Shown piece after piece: positions 1 through 8,284 of a stretch of DNA of 43,901 bases. Positions within the stretch are counted from its first letter, which is position 1. The number at the start of each line of letters is the position of its first letter. A program made the translations under genes and the position numbers. The stretch comes from Gemmatimonadota bacterium (GTDB lineage Bacteria > Gemmatimonadota > Gemmatimonadetes > Gemmatimonadales > GWC2-71-9). The notes below the pieces were generated by a model that was not told the DNA's origin, ran no database searches, and worked only from the letters and a program-made list of their open reading frames with translations. The stretch is from assembly GCA_025361465.1 (NCBI GenBank), contig JANYAG010000048.1, forward strand, positions 1 to 43,901, in the 5' to 3' direction.

Positions 1-1
1 G

Positions 2-112
2 GTGATCCTCTTCTCGAACAACCCGATCTACCGCTGGCTGAACCACGGCGAATTCAACATGGTCTTCAACGCGATCCTGAACTGGAACGACGTGCCAATA
101 GCAAAGAAATAG
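2..112 (+). CDS. C-terminal fragment of an M14-type zinc carboxypeptidase-like protein (5' truncated by window)
   Basis: Open frame from the window edge ending ...VILFSNNPIYRWLNHGEFNMVFNAILNWNDVPIAKK*; resembles C-termini of large secreted M14 peptidases. Confidence 0.45.
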   Translation: MILFSNNPIYRWLNHGEFNMVFNAILNWNDVPIAKK

Positions 113-157
113 GGGCGACGCGCAGGCGTCGCCCCCGTCCCGGCCAGGCCGACATGT

Positions 158-580
158 TCAGCCCAGCACCACCTTGAGCGTGATCGGCACGGCAGCCAGC
201 GCTTTCGACACCGGGCAGTTCGTCTTGGCATCGGCGCCGATGGTCGCCAGCGTCTCGGCCGTCAAGCCGGGCGCGGCGACCACGGTGTCGAGATGAATGC
301 CGGTGATCGCGAAGCCGGTGGCGCCCTTGTTGAGGTCCACGGTTGCCGTGGTGGCGACACTCGTCGGGACATGCCCGGCGCCGGAGAGTGCCGCAGAGAG
401 TGCCATCGAGAAGCAGCTCGCGTGGGCGGCTGCGATCATTTCTTCGGGGTTGGTCCCGGCGCCGTTCTCGAAGCGGGTGCCGAAGGAATACTGCCCCTCG
501 AACGCCCCCCCACCAAACCGAACGGTACCCTTCCCCGCCTTGAGATCCCCTGTCCAGCGTGCCGACCCGATCCGTTGCAT
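158..580 (-). CDS. osmC: OsmC/Ohr family peroxiredoxin
   Basis: 140 aa; NPEEMIAAAHASCFSMALS and TNCPVSKAL catalytic-Cys motifs of OsmC/Ohr family. Confidence 0.9.
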   Translation of the reverse strand: MQRIGSARWTGDLKAGKGTVRFGGGAFEGQYSFGTRFENGAGTNPEEMIAAAHASCFSMALSAALSGAGHVPTSVATTATVDLNKGATGFAITGIHLDTVVAAPGLTAETLATIGADAKTNCPVSKALAAVPITLKVVLG

Positions 581-788
581 GGCGCAATTCTCCGAAATGG
601 TGTGAGGGTGAGGTGAATTCTACTCACCTGGCGCTCGGCACAAACGGTTCGATGCTGTGGGAGCACCGCGGCGGGCTCCGCCCCCTACTTGTGCGCCGGG
701 GACCGACCGCTATAATGGATCAATACGGGCGGATTCGCTCCGACCGCTCTCTCACTCCAGACACATCACCGATTCTGCCGGAGGCCTT

Positions 789-1070
789 ATGGAGGCCACC
801 ACCCTGCCATGGCTCAACGCCGTGGTCGGCACCATCGCAAGCACCGCGGTGGGCCTGCTCATCGTGGTGAACGGGCTCTTCGCCATTGGCGTGGTTGTTG
901 GTCGTGACCGGAGTTTCGTGAATCGCTGGACCAAGCCGCTGGTGGTAACCGACGCGGCCCTGGTGCTGGCTGCCGTGGGGACCCCGGTGGTGGCGATCGC
1001 CATCAAGCTCGGCGCGAAGGGAGTGATGTTCCTGGCGACCATCCCTCCCAAGCTGATGCCGGGGAAGTAG
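789..1070 (+). CDS. small hypothetical membrane protein (about 93 aa)
   Basis: ATG at 789 (MEATTLPWLNAVVGTIASTAVGLLIVVNG...); two or more hydrophobic segments. Confidence 0.5.
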   Translation: MEATTLPWLNAVVGTIASTAVGLLIVVNGLFAIGVVVGRDRSFVNRWTKPLVVTDAALVLAAVGTPVVAIAIKLGAKGVMFLATIPPKLMPGK

Positions 1071-1078
1071 CCGGGCGG

Positions 1079-1432
1079 TTAGGCTTCCTCGAGGTGGTCG
1101 ACCACCCACCGGCCATTGCTGCCGCACACCGAGCACGCCGCCTTCCCTGACCCATAGAGGATCATCTCGGCCTCGCTGTCGCACGACGGGCAGCGGGCCT
1201 TCACCGTCTGCAGGGTATCGAGCGGGATCCCGTTACGGATGATCCGGCCCACCATGGCGCTCGGTTCGGCGGCGCCGAGCGGGCACATGTTGCCGGTACA
1301 GTGGGAGCCGATCTCGAGACAGACCAGTTCGGCATCGTGAACCGAGGCATGCCCCTCGATGGTGGGGGCCTCGGTGATGAGCACACGCACCGGCCGGTCG
1401 CACGCCCCACAGAACAACTGTTGATTCTTCAT
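1079..1432 (-). CDS. small zinc-ribbon-type protein, possibly last gene of the Rnf operon
   Basis: MKNQQLFCGACDRP...CPSCDSEAEM...CSVCGSNGRW; several CxxC pairs; about 60 nt downstream of apbE on the same strand. Confidence 0.6.
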   Translation of the reverse strand: MKNQQLFCGACDRPVRVLITEAPTIEGHASVHDAELVCLEIGSHCTGNMCPLGAAEPSAMVGRIIRNGIPLDTLQTVKARCPSCDSEAEMILYGSGKAACSVCGSNGRWVVDHLEEA

Positions 1433-1491
1433 GCTGCCCCCCACACGTCAAGAGTCGCGGTGGCGCCAACGGTGGCGCCCCCCGCATCGGG

Positions 1492-2484
1492 TCAGGTCAG
1501 ACGGACAATCTCTGCATCGACCAGCACGCGGCGCGCGACCCGCCGCGCCTCATCGGTGCTCATCCCGAAGACGGCGGTGCCCGCCGCGTCGGCGTTCAGG
1601 CAATTGTCGCCGGTCACCGTCACGCTGTGGACCGGAGTCCGGCGCGGCGCGGCAGTGACGGGGTCGATCAGGTGGTGATACCGGGTGCCGTGCCAGGTGA
1701 AGAAGCGCTCATAATCGCCGGACGTCGTGACGGCCCGATCGGCCACGTCGAGTTCGCCGGCCAGCCGGTCGAGGTTGTGCGGGTCACGAATGCCGACCTT
1801 CCACGGCGCACCGTCGGGCGCGTGCCCGAGGGCGTAGAGATCGCCGCCCACCGTGACGATCGCGTGGGCGATCCCCTTGGCACGCAGGGCGCTGATCGAC
1901 CGATCGATGCCGTACCCCTTGGCAATGCCACCGAGGTCAAGTCGGACATCACGGTCGTGGAAGCGCACCACGGCGCCCTTGCCCCGCCGAGTGACGTCCA
2001 CCTTCCGCCACAGTCCGCGCGACGCCAGGCGTTTGACCGCGGGTTCGGGTGGCGGTTCATGACGATTGAGCACATCCCAGAGATCCGTGGCCGAGCAGAG
2101 CGCGGGATCGAAGGTGCCGTTGCTCACCAAGGACCAGTGCAACGCCGCCTCGATCACCAGGGCCGTCTCCGCCGACACGACAACACCATCGCGTCCGGCG
2201 CCCAGATTGACGCGGCCAATGTCGGACGTGGGCTGGAGGTGGGTCATGGTCCGATCGACCCACTGCAGCTCGGCGATCGCGGCATCGATGGCGTTCTCCG
2301 CCACCCGCGTGTCGGCATGCGCCACCTGGATGTTGGCGAGCGTTCCCATGACGGGGAACGAGCGCCTGACCAGCGGCATCCGGCGCCGCAGGGCCAGCGG
2401 CATCGACAGGGCGACGAACATCCCGGTGCCGATGGTGAGGAACTCCCGTCGCGTCGGGGGACGCCGGAAGAAATCAGCCGACAT
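1492..2484 (-). CDS. apbE: FAD:protein FMN transferase (ApbE), with Tat-type signal
   Basis: RREFLTIGTGMFVALSMPLAL signal; DLGGIAKGYGID and YHHLIDPVT motifs of ApbE; follows the rnf genes. Confidence 0.92.
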   Translation of the reverse strand: MSADFFRRPPTRREFLTIGTGMFVALSMPLALRRRMPLVRRSFPVMGTLANIQVAHADTRVAENAIDAAIAELQWVDRTMTHLQPTSDIGRVNLGAGRDGVVVSAETALVIEAALHWSLVSNGTFDPALCSATDLWDVLNRHEPPPEPAVKRLASRGLWRKVDVTRRGKGAVVRFHDRDVRLDLGGIAKGYGIDRSISALRAKGIAHAIVTVGGDLYALGHAPDGAPWKVGIRDPHNLDRLAGELDVADRAVTTSGDYERFFTWHGTRYHHLIDPVTAAPRRTPVHSVTVTGDNCLNADAAGTAVFGMSTDEARRVARRVLVDAEIVRLT

Positions 2485-2623
2485 GGTGCTCTCCTTCCTT
2501 TTCGTGACGTTCACACGAGTTGGTGCACCCAGCGCAATGGCCGGTGCATCCCCGGTGAGGGAACATGCCGTGGAGGACAAACAACGCCGCACACAACCCG
2601 ATGGCGATGACGGTTTGGCTCAC
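2474..2623 (-). CDS. 49-aa single-TM Cys-rich peptide (CX3CX2CX3C), putative Rnf maturation factor
   Basis: GTG start overlaps rnfA stop (GTGA) and its stop overlaps the apbE start; VSQTVIAIGLCAALFVLHGMFPHRGCTGHCAGCTNSCERHEKEGEHHVG. Confidence 0.6.
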   Translation of the reverse strand: MSQTVIAIGLCAALFVLHGMFPHRGCTGHCAGCTNSCERHEKEGEHHVG

Positions 2624-3198
2624 TGCGCGCTCCCCATGCCGGCGAAGCCCATGAACGCCATGGACAGGCACGACGCCACGACCAGCACCAGTCCCATGCG
2701 GCGCGCAATGACCGGCACGTCGGCCACTTCGATCCGTTCGCGGATCGAGGCCATCAGGGAGAGTGCCAGGGTCAGTCCGAGCCCGGCGCCGATGGCGAAC
2801 ACCAGCGATTCGATCAGGTTGTACCGGCGCGAGGTCTGGAACAGGGCCAGGCCGAGAATGGCGCAGTTGGTCGTGATCAGCGGGAGATAGATCCCCAGCT
2901 GCCGGAAGAGCACCGGGAAATGCTTCTTGACCGCCATCTCCACGATCTGCACGCCCGAGGCGACCACCACGATGAAGGCGATGGTGCGCAGGAACGGCGT
3001 CTGCATCAGCACGTAGGTGTTGAGCACCCAGGCGCCAACGGCGGTGAGCAGCAGCACGAAGGTATTCGCGAGGCCGAGGCGCCAGGCCGTCTCGATCTTC
3101 GCGGTGACGCCGAAGAAGGAGCACAGCCCCAGGAACATCACCAGGGTGAAGTTGTTGACCAGCAGGGTCGAGACGAAGATCCACGCCAGGTTGCTCAT
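2620..3198 (-). CDS. rnfA: Electron transport complex subunit RnfA
   Basis: LLVNNFTLVMFLGLCSFFGV and LPLITTNCAILGLAL conserved RnfA/NqrE motifs. Confidence 0.95.
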   Translation of the reverse strand: MSNLAWIFVSTLLVNNFTLVMFLGLCSFFGVTAKIETAWRLGLANTFVLLLTAVGAWVLNTYVLMQTPFLRTIAFIVVVASGVQIVEMAVKKHFPVLFRQLGIYLPLITTNCAILGLALFQTSRRYNLIESLVFAIGAGLGLTLALSLMASIRERIEVADVPVIARRMGLVLVVASCLSMAFMGFAGMGSAQ

Positions 3199-3875
3199 GC
3201 GGCCCTCTCGGCGCGACGACGGCGGAACTCGATGATCCCCGCCAGGCCGAGGAGCGCGATTCCGAGGGTCAGGAAGCCGCCCGGAGGCATCACCATGAAG
3301 ACCCATGGCTCGAAGCGCGGCCCGAGAAGGTCGTAGCCCAGCAACGAACCGTTGCCGAGCAGTTCGCGGATGGCACTCAACAGGGACAGCGAGAAGGTGA
3401 AGCCCAATCCCATCCCGACCCCGTCGGCAACGGCGCGCACCGGCCCGACCTTGGCGGCAAACGCCTCCGCCCGGCCGAGCAGGAGGCAGTTGGCCACGAT
3501 CAGGGGCATGAACGGCCCCAGCGCCTTGCTGATGTCGGGGAAGGTGGCGGCGAGGATCATGTCGGCCAGCGTCACGAAGGTGGCGATGACCAGGATGTAG
3601 GTGGTGATCCGCACTTCATGGGCGATGTACTTGGCCACCAGCGAGACGATCAACCCGGAACCGACCAGCACGAAGAGCGTCGCCATGCCCATCGCGATGC
3701 CGTTGGCGAGCGTATTGGTGACCGCCATGGTGGGACACATCCCGAGAAACTGCACCATCACCGGATTTTCGCGCAGGATGCCGCGCCAGATATCGGCGAC
3801 GACCGTCGCGGGCGGCGGCGTCCCGGGAACGAACTCCGGCGTGCTGGTGGATTGGTCGGTTGTGATGGCGGTCAC
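3195..3875 (-). CDS. rnfE: Electron transport complex subunit RnfE (GTG start)
   Basis: NPVMVQFLGMCPTMAVTNTLANGIAMG and MPLIVANCLLLGRAEAFA motifs of RnfE/NqrD. Confidence 0.95.
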   Translation of the reverse strand: MTAITTDQSTSTPEFVPGTPPPATVVADIWRGILRENPVMVQFLGMCPTMAVTNTLANGIAMGMATLFVLVGSGLIVSLVAKYIAHEVRITTYILVIATFVTLADMILAATFPDISKALGPFMPLIVANCLLLGRAEAFAAKVGPVRAVADGVGMGLGFTFSLSLLSAIRELLGNGSLLGYDLLGPRFEPWVFMVMPPGGFLTLGIALLGLAGIIEFRRRRAERAA

Positions 3876-4543
3876 TTGGCCCCTCCCCGGTCCCACGCGT
3901 CGAGCAGCGGGCGCCACTTGGCCACCGCATTGTTGATGATCCGGATCACGGCCCGCGAGGAGATGGTCGCCCCGGTGATGGTCTGGACCTCGCTGGGCGG
4001 CTTCCCTGCGCGGCCCTTGACCCCTTGGAGCGGCACGACGCGTCCGGTGAACTGGGCACCAAACAGGGAGTCCTTCTCGATCTTGTCGCCGAGCCCCGGC
4101 GTCTCCTTTTGGTCGAGCACCTTGTATCCGATCAACGCCCCGCTCGAGGGGTCGAACCCGATCATCAGCGTCAGCAGTTCCTGGAATCCCGGTTCGCTGG
4201 CCGTGATCGCGACACCCACCCGCTTGGCGGAGGCATCGAACCCGACGAACGCCTTGGGAAGGTCGATCGGATCTGCGCCGGACGGGACGGTGCGGGTGAG
4301 CGCGCCGTTCACGAGGTAGAGCGTGTCCCAGCGCGCGGGCGCCTTGAGCACCTCGCTCACGGCGGCGCGTTGCTGCTCGGCCGCGTGCTTCTGCACCGCG
4401 GGCAGGGTCACCTTGTAGACCGATACGACCAGCCAGCCCGACAGGGCGCCGGCAACGGCCAGGGTCAGCAGCAGGCGCCACGCCGGCGTGCTCTTGCCGG
4501 GCGTGAGCACGGCGGGAGTGCCGTGTTGATGCGTCGCGGTCAT
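3872..4543 (-). CDS. rnfG: Electron transport complex subunit RnfG (FMN-binding)
   Basis: One N-terminal TM; FMN_bind domain; flavinylation motif VQTITGATISSRAV. Confidence 0.93.
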   Translation of the reverse strand: MTATHQHGTPAVLTPGKSTPAWRLLLTLAVAGALSGWLVVSVYKVTLPAVQKHAAEQQRAAVSEVLKAPARWDTLYLVNGALTRTVPSGADPIDLPKAFVGFDASAKRVGVAITASEPGFQELLTLMIGFDPSSGALIGYKVLDQKETPGLGDKIEKDSLFGAQFTGRVVPLQGVKGRAGKPPSEVQTITGATISSRAVIRIINNAVAKWRPLLDAWDRGGAK

Positions 4544-4547
4544 GCCA

Positions 4548-5951
4548 TCACCTCTGGACCACCACCGGATGGGGTTGCGGTGCCATGAGAGTCACCGGAG
4601 TCGGCTCCACTGCGCCGCGCGGCCTGACGCCTGGGTGGAAGCCAAGCGTCAACATCAGGGCCGCGAAGCCGATGATGTAGGCCGCGGTGACAAACCACCC
4701 TTCCTTGAGCCACCTGGCCGCATTGCGCCCTTCGGGATACATGCTGACGAGTGCCACGCCGGCCGATGAGCCGAACCAGATCATCGAGCCGCCAAACCCG
4801 ACGGTGTAGGCCAGAACGCCCCAGTCATAGCCGCCTTGCTTGAGCGCCAGCGCCGTCAGCGGAATGTTGTCGAACACCGCCGAGACGAAGCCGAGCCCGA
4901 ACGCCGATTGCCAGCCCGCGGCCGGCAGGCGCTCGACCGGCATCATCGAGGCGCACAGCACCAGCGAGAGGAGGAAGGCCGCGCCCTTGAGCGCGGCGGG
5001 CATCAGGCTCCATTCCGGCTTGCGCAGCACGGTGGTCCCCAGGATGGCGACCCACACCGCGGCGCCCAGGAAGGGGAAGCGGTCCGACGATTCGGTGAAG
5101 CGGGTGTTGATCACCACATTGACGATGATCGCCGCCACCAGGATGGAAAGCACCACCGCGACCCGCACCCAGTCCACCCGCGCGTTGGCCGCATCGGCGC
5201 GGTGGATCGGGGAGTAGCTGTGCTGCTTCAGGGCGGCCGGAATGCCGCAGACGAACATCGCGATGAACGAACCGCCGTAGCCGTGGAGCACTTGCAGCGG
5301 GGGCACGCCGGCGATCCACATCATCGTGGTGGTGGTGTCGCCGACGACGCTGCCGGCGCCGCCGGCATTCGAGGCCGCCACGATCGCCGCCAGGTAGCCG
5401 ATATGGATCTTGCCGCGGAAGACGGTGTGCGCCACCGCACCACCGATCAGCGCCGCGGCGATGTTGTCGAGGAAGCTGGAAAGGATGCAGATCATCCACA
5501 GCAGTGCGAAGCCGCCGAGCCAGCCGTCGGGCAGGTACTTGGGCAGCGCGGCCGGCACCTCGCTGTTCTCGAAATGCCTGGCCAGCAGGGCGAAGCCGAC
5601 CAGCAGCAGCAGCAGGTTGGTCAGGATCACCCACTCACTCTGGAGATGCAGCCCGAAGCCCGTGAGGCCGGCACCGGTCCGGAATGGCGACGCGACGATC
5701 TTGTAGATCGCGATGCCGACCGCACCGATGATGGCGACCTTCATGGTCTGGTTGTGCAGGATCGCCACGCCCGCCAGCACCAGGCCGAACAGGATGAACT
5801 CGATCGGCACCGGGCCGAGCTGCGGACCCGAGAACCCGATCTCCGAGGCCGCGGCGAAGGCCCGGCCAGGCGATGCGAGGAGCAACAAGGCCGCGATACC
5901 GAGTGGGCGCATGGTCACCTTGCGAAACATCGAGGTTGAACTCGCACTCAC
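4548..5951 (-). CDS. NhaD-like Na+/H+ antiporter of the ion transporter superfamily
   Basis: Polytopic; LSSFLDNIAAALIGG, GDTTTTMMWIAGVPP and VFDNIPLTALAL signatures; GTG start overlaps rnfD stop. Confidence 0.8.
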   Translation of the reverse strand: MSASSTSMFRKVTMRPLGIAALLLLASPGRAFAAASEIGFSGPQLGPVPIEFILFGLVLAGVAILHNQTMKVAIIGAVGIAIYKIVASPFRTGAGLTGFGLHLQSEWVILTNLLLLLVGFALLARHFENSEVPAALPKYLPDGWLGGFALLWMICILSSFLDNIAAALIGGAVAHTVFRGKIHIGYLAAIVAASNAGGAGSVVGDTTTTMMWIAGVPPLQVLHGYGGSFIAMFVCGIPAALKQHSYSPIHRADAANARVDWVRVAVVLSILVAAIIVNVVINTRFTESSDRFPFLGAAVWVAILGTTVLRKPEWSLMPAALKGAAFLLSLVLCASMMPVERLPAAGWQSAFGLGFVSAVFDNIPLTALALKQGGYDWGVLAYTVGFGGSMIWFGSSAGVALVSMYPEGRNAARWLKEGWFVTAAYIIGFAALMLTLGFHPGVRPRGAVEPTPVTLMAPQPHPVVVQR

Positions 5952-6952
5952 CGTGAGCTCCCCGGGTGGGTGCCGAAGACGCGCGGTTGGGTCGCCCGGT
6001 TGATGAAGGGCACCAGGGCATTCATGAACAGGATGGCGTACATCACGCCCTCGGGCAGCCCGCCCCAGATGCGAATCACCACCACCAGCGCACCGATCCC
6101 GCCCCCGAACACCCAGCGACCACGATTGGTGACCGGTGAGGTCACCATGTCAGTGGCCATATACACCGCGCCAAGCATCAGTCCGCCGGAAAAGAGCATG
6201 AACAGGGCGTCAGGCCGGCGCGGATCCACGAGGTGGATCACGGTACTGAGCACCGCCACCATCACCAGGATGCTGACCGGGATGCGCCAATTGAGGTACC
6301 GCTTCCACGCCAGGAAGGCACCGCAGGCGAGGATCAGCAAGGCCGCCGTCTCCCCCACCGATCCTCCGGTATTGCCGATGATCAGGTGCATCAGCCCGGT
6401 GGTCTTCCCCTCGAACTTCAGGAGACCGAGCGGGGTCGCCGAGGTGACGGCATCGAGCGACGGACGGGTGAACGGAAAGGCGAAGAGATCGCCCTTGAGT
6501 TGCAAGAACGGGCCACCAACCGTTGGCCAGGTGGTGATGGCGACCGGAAAGGCGGCCTGCAGGAAGGCCCGTCCGATCAGCGCGGGATTGAAGACATTCT
6601 GGCCCAGGCCACCCCAGACGACCTTCCCGAAACCGATCCCGAACGCGCCGCCAAGAAACGCCATCCAGAGCGGCATGCCCGAGGGCAGCGACAGGCCGAG
6701 GAGCAGGCCGGTGATGACCGCCGAGCCATCGGCCAGGGTACCCCCGCGGCCAATCGTGCGCTCCGTCAGCAACGCGCCGAGCGACGAGGCGGCGATCACC
6801 AGCAGGGCGCCAATGCCGAAGAACCACCCGGCGGCCACGATGATCGGGACCAGCGAGCCGACCACGTTCCACATGATCACCGGCGTGGAGTCCTGCGAGC
6901 GAACATGCGGTGAGGCGGTGACAACCAGCTTGGGCGTAATCGATTGGCTCAT
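5948..6952 (-). CDS. rnfD: Electron transport complex subunit RnfD
   Basis: SPHVRSQDSTPVIMWNVVGSLVP; GGLGQNVFNPALIGRAFL; DAVTSATPLG covalent FMN-type motif. Confidence 0.95.
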   Translation of the reverse strand: MSQSITPKLVVTASPHVRSQDSTPVIMWNVVGSLVPIIVAAGWFFGIGALLVIAASSLGALLTERTIGRGGTLADGSAVITGLLLGLSLPSGMPLWMAFLGGAFGIGFGKVVWGGLGQNVFNPALIGRAFLQAAFPVAITTWPTVGGPFLQLKGDLFAFPFTRPSLDAVTSATPLGLLKFEGKTTGLMHLIIGNTGGSVGETAALLILACGAFLAWKRYLNWRIPVSILVMVAVLSTVIHLVDPRRPDALFMLFSGGLMLGAVYMATDMVTSPVTNRGRWVFGGGIGALVVVIRIWGGLPEGVMYAILFMNALVPFINRATQPRVFGTHPGSSR

Positions 6953-8277
6953 GTGGCACCAGCCTTGACGCGCCGCAGCGCGGCCTTGCTCGCCTGGAAG
7001 AGCTGGGCAAGCGGAATGTTCGACGGGCAGACATAGGCGCACGAACCGCAGAGCATGCAATCGGCCAGGTGCTCGTCAACCATGTCCTTGAAGCGGTGCA
7101 CCCGGGCGAAGTCACCCAGGAGCGACGGATTGAGGAACACCGGACAGGCCTCGAGGCAACGCCCACAGTGGATGCAGGGATAGACCTTGTCGAGCCGGGT
7201 CTCGTGTTTCTCGAGCACCACCACTCCGGTGGTGCCCTTGACGACCGGCGCGTCCAGATTGGCCTGCGCCTGCCCCATCATCGGGCCGCCGATGATCACC
7301 TCGGCCGCATCGGGGGTCACGCCATCACAGAAGGCCAGCAGGTCGCGGAGCTTGGTGCCGACCGGGACGATCAGGTTGGCGGGACGGCGAAGGCCGTGCC
7401 CCGAGACGGTGACGATCCGCTCGATCAGCGGCAACCCGGTCTCGAACACCTCGGCGATGGCCGCCACCGAGCCGACGTTCTGCACCACCACCCCGACGCT
7501 CACCGGCAACTTGCCCGAGGGAACTTCGATCCCGGTCACTGCCTGGATCAGCATCTTCTCAGCACCCTGCGGGTACTTCACCGTCAGCGGCAGGATGGTG
7601 ATGTCGAGATCGGTCGGCAACGCCTGTTGCAGCGCCGCGATCGCGTCAGGCTTGTTCCGTTCGACGCCCACGACGCACTTGGGGACCCCCATGGATTGCA
7701 TCATGACCCGGATCCCGAACAGCACCCGGTCGGGGTACTCTGCCATGGTGCGATGGTCCGACGTCAGGTAGGGCTCGCACTCGGCCCCGTTGATGATCAG
7801 CGTGTGCACCACGAAGTCCGCCGGTGGAGCCAGCTTCACATGGGTCGGGAACGCCGCGCCCCCCAGCCCGACGACGCCGGCGTCCTGCACCGCCTGCACC
7901 ACCTGGTCGACCGTGAGTCCCTCCCAGTGCGGCACCATCCGCGGCCGGGTCATCTGGGGCGCGTAGCGGTCCACCTTGATCCGCACCGCCATCGCCATCG
8001 TCCCGTCGGGATGCGGCCACCAGCCGATGTCCGTCACCGTGCCGGACGCCGAGGCGTGGATCGGGACCGAGATCCAGCCATCGGCCAGACCGACCGGATC
8101 GCCGCGTTCGACATGGTCCCCCACCTTGACGCACAGCGTGGCCGGGTTGCCGGCGTGCTGCCGCAGCGGCAGGACAATCTCGTCGGGATACGGCATCCGT
8201 CGGATCGGGAGTTGACTGGTCAACTCCTTCTCTTCACGAGGATGCACACCGTGACGGAACCCTGAGGAGAGTCTCAT
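6949..8277 (-). CDS. rnfC: Electron transport complex subunit RnfC
   Basis: GLGGAAFPTHVK, NGAECEPYLTSDHR, two 4Fe-4S motifs CIHCGRCLEACP and CMLCGSCAYVCP. Confidence 0.95.
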   Translation of the reverse strand: MRLSSGFRHGVHPREEKELTSQLPIRRMPYPDEIVLPLRQHAGNPATLCVKVGDHVERGDPVGLADGWISVPIHASASGTVTDIGWWPHPDGTMAMAVRIKVDRYAPQMTRPRMVPHWEGLTVDQVVQAVQDAGVVGLGGAAFPTHVKLAPPADFVVHTLIINGAECEPYLTSDHRTMAEYPDRVLFGIRVMMQSMGVPKCVVGVERNKPDAIAALQQALPTDLDITILPLTVKYPQGAEKMLIQAVTGIEVPSGKLPVSVGVVVQNVGSVAAIAEVFETGLPLIERIVTVSGHGLRRPANLIVPVGTKLRDLLAFCDGVTPDAAEVIIGGPMMGQAQANLDAPVVKGTTGVVVLEKHETRLDKVYPCIHCGRCLEACPVFLNPSLLGDFARVHRFKDMVDEHLADCMLCGSCAYVCPSNIPLAQLFQASKAALRRVKAGAT

Positions 8278-8284
8278 CCGATGA

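Noticed and set aside
1455-1490. ggcgcc-aacggt-ggcgcc stem after apbE as terminator
   Set aside because: Short stem, no U-tract, and the zinc-ribbon gene follows closely
7069-8265. 398-aa plus-strand ORF antisense to rnfC
   Set aside because: Shadow ORF of rnfC; no recognisable domain
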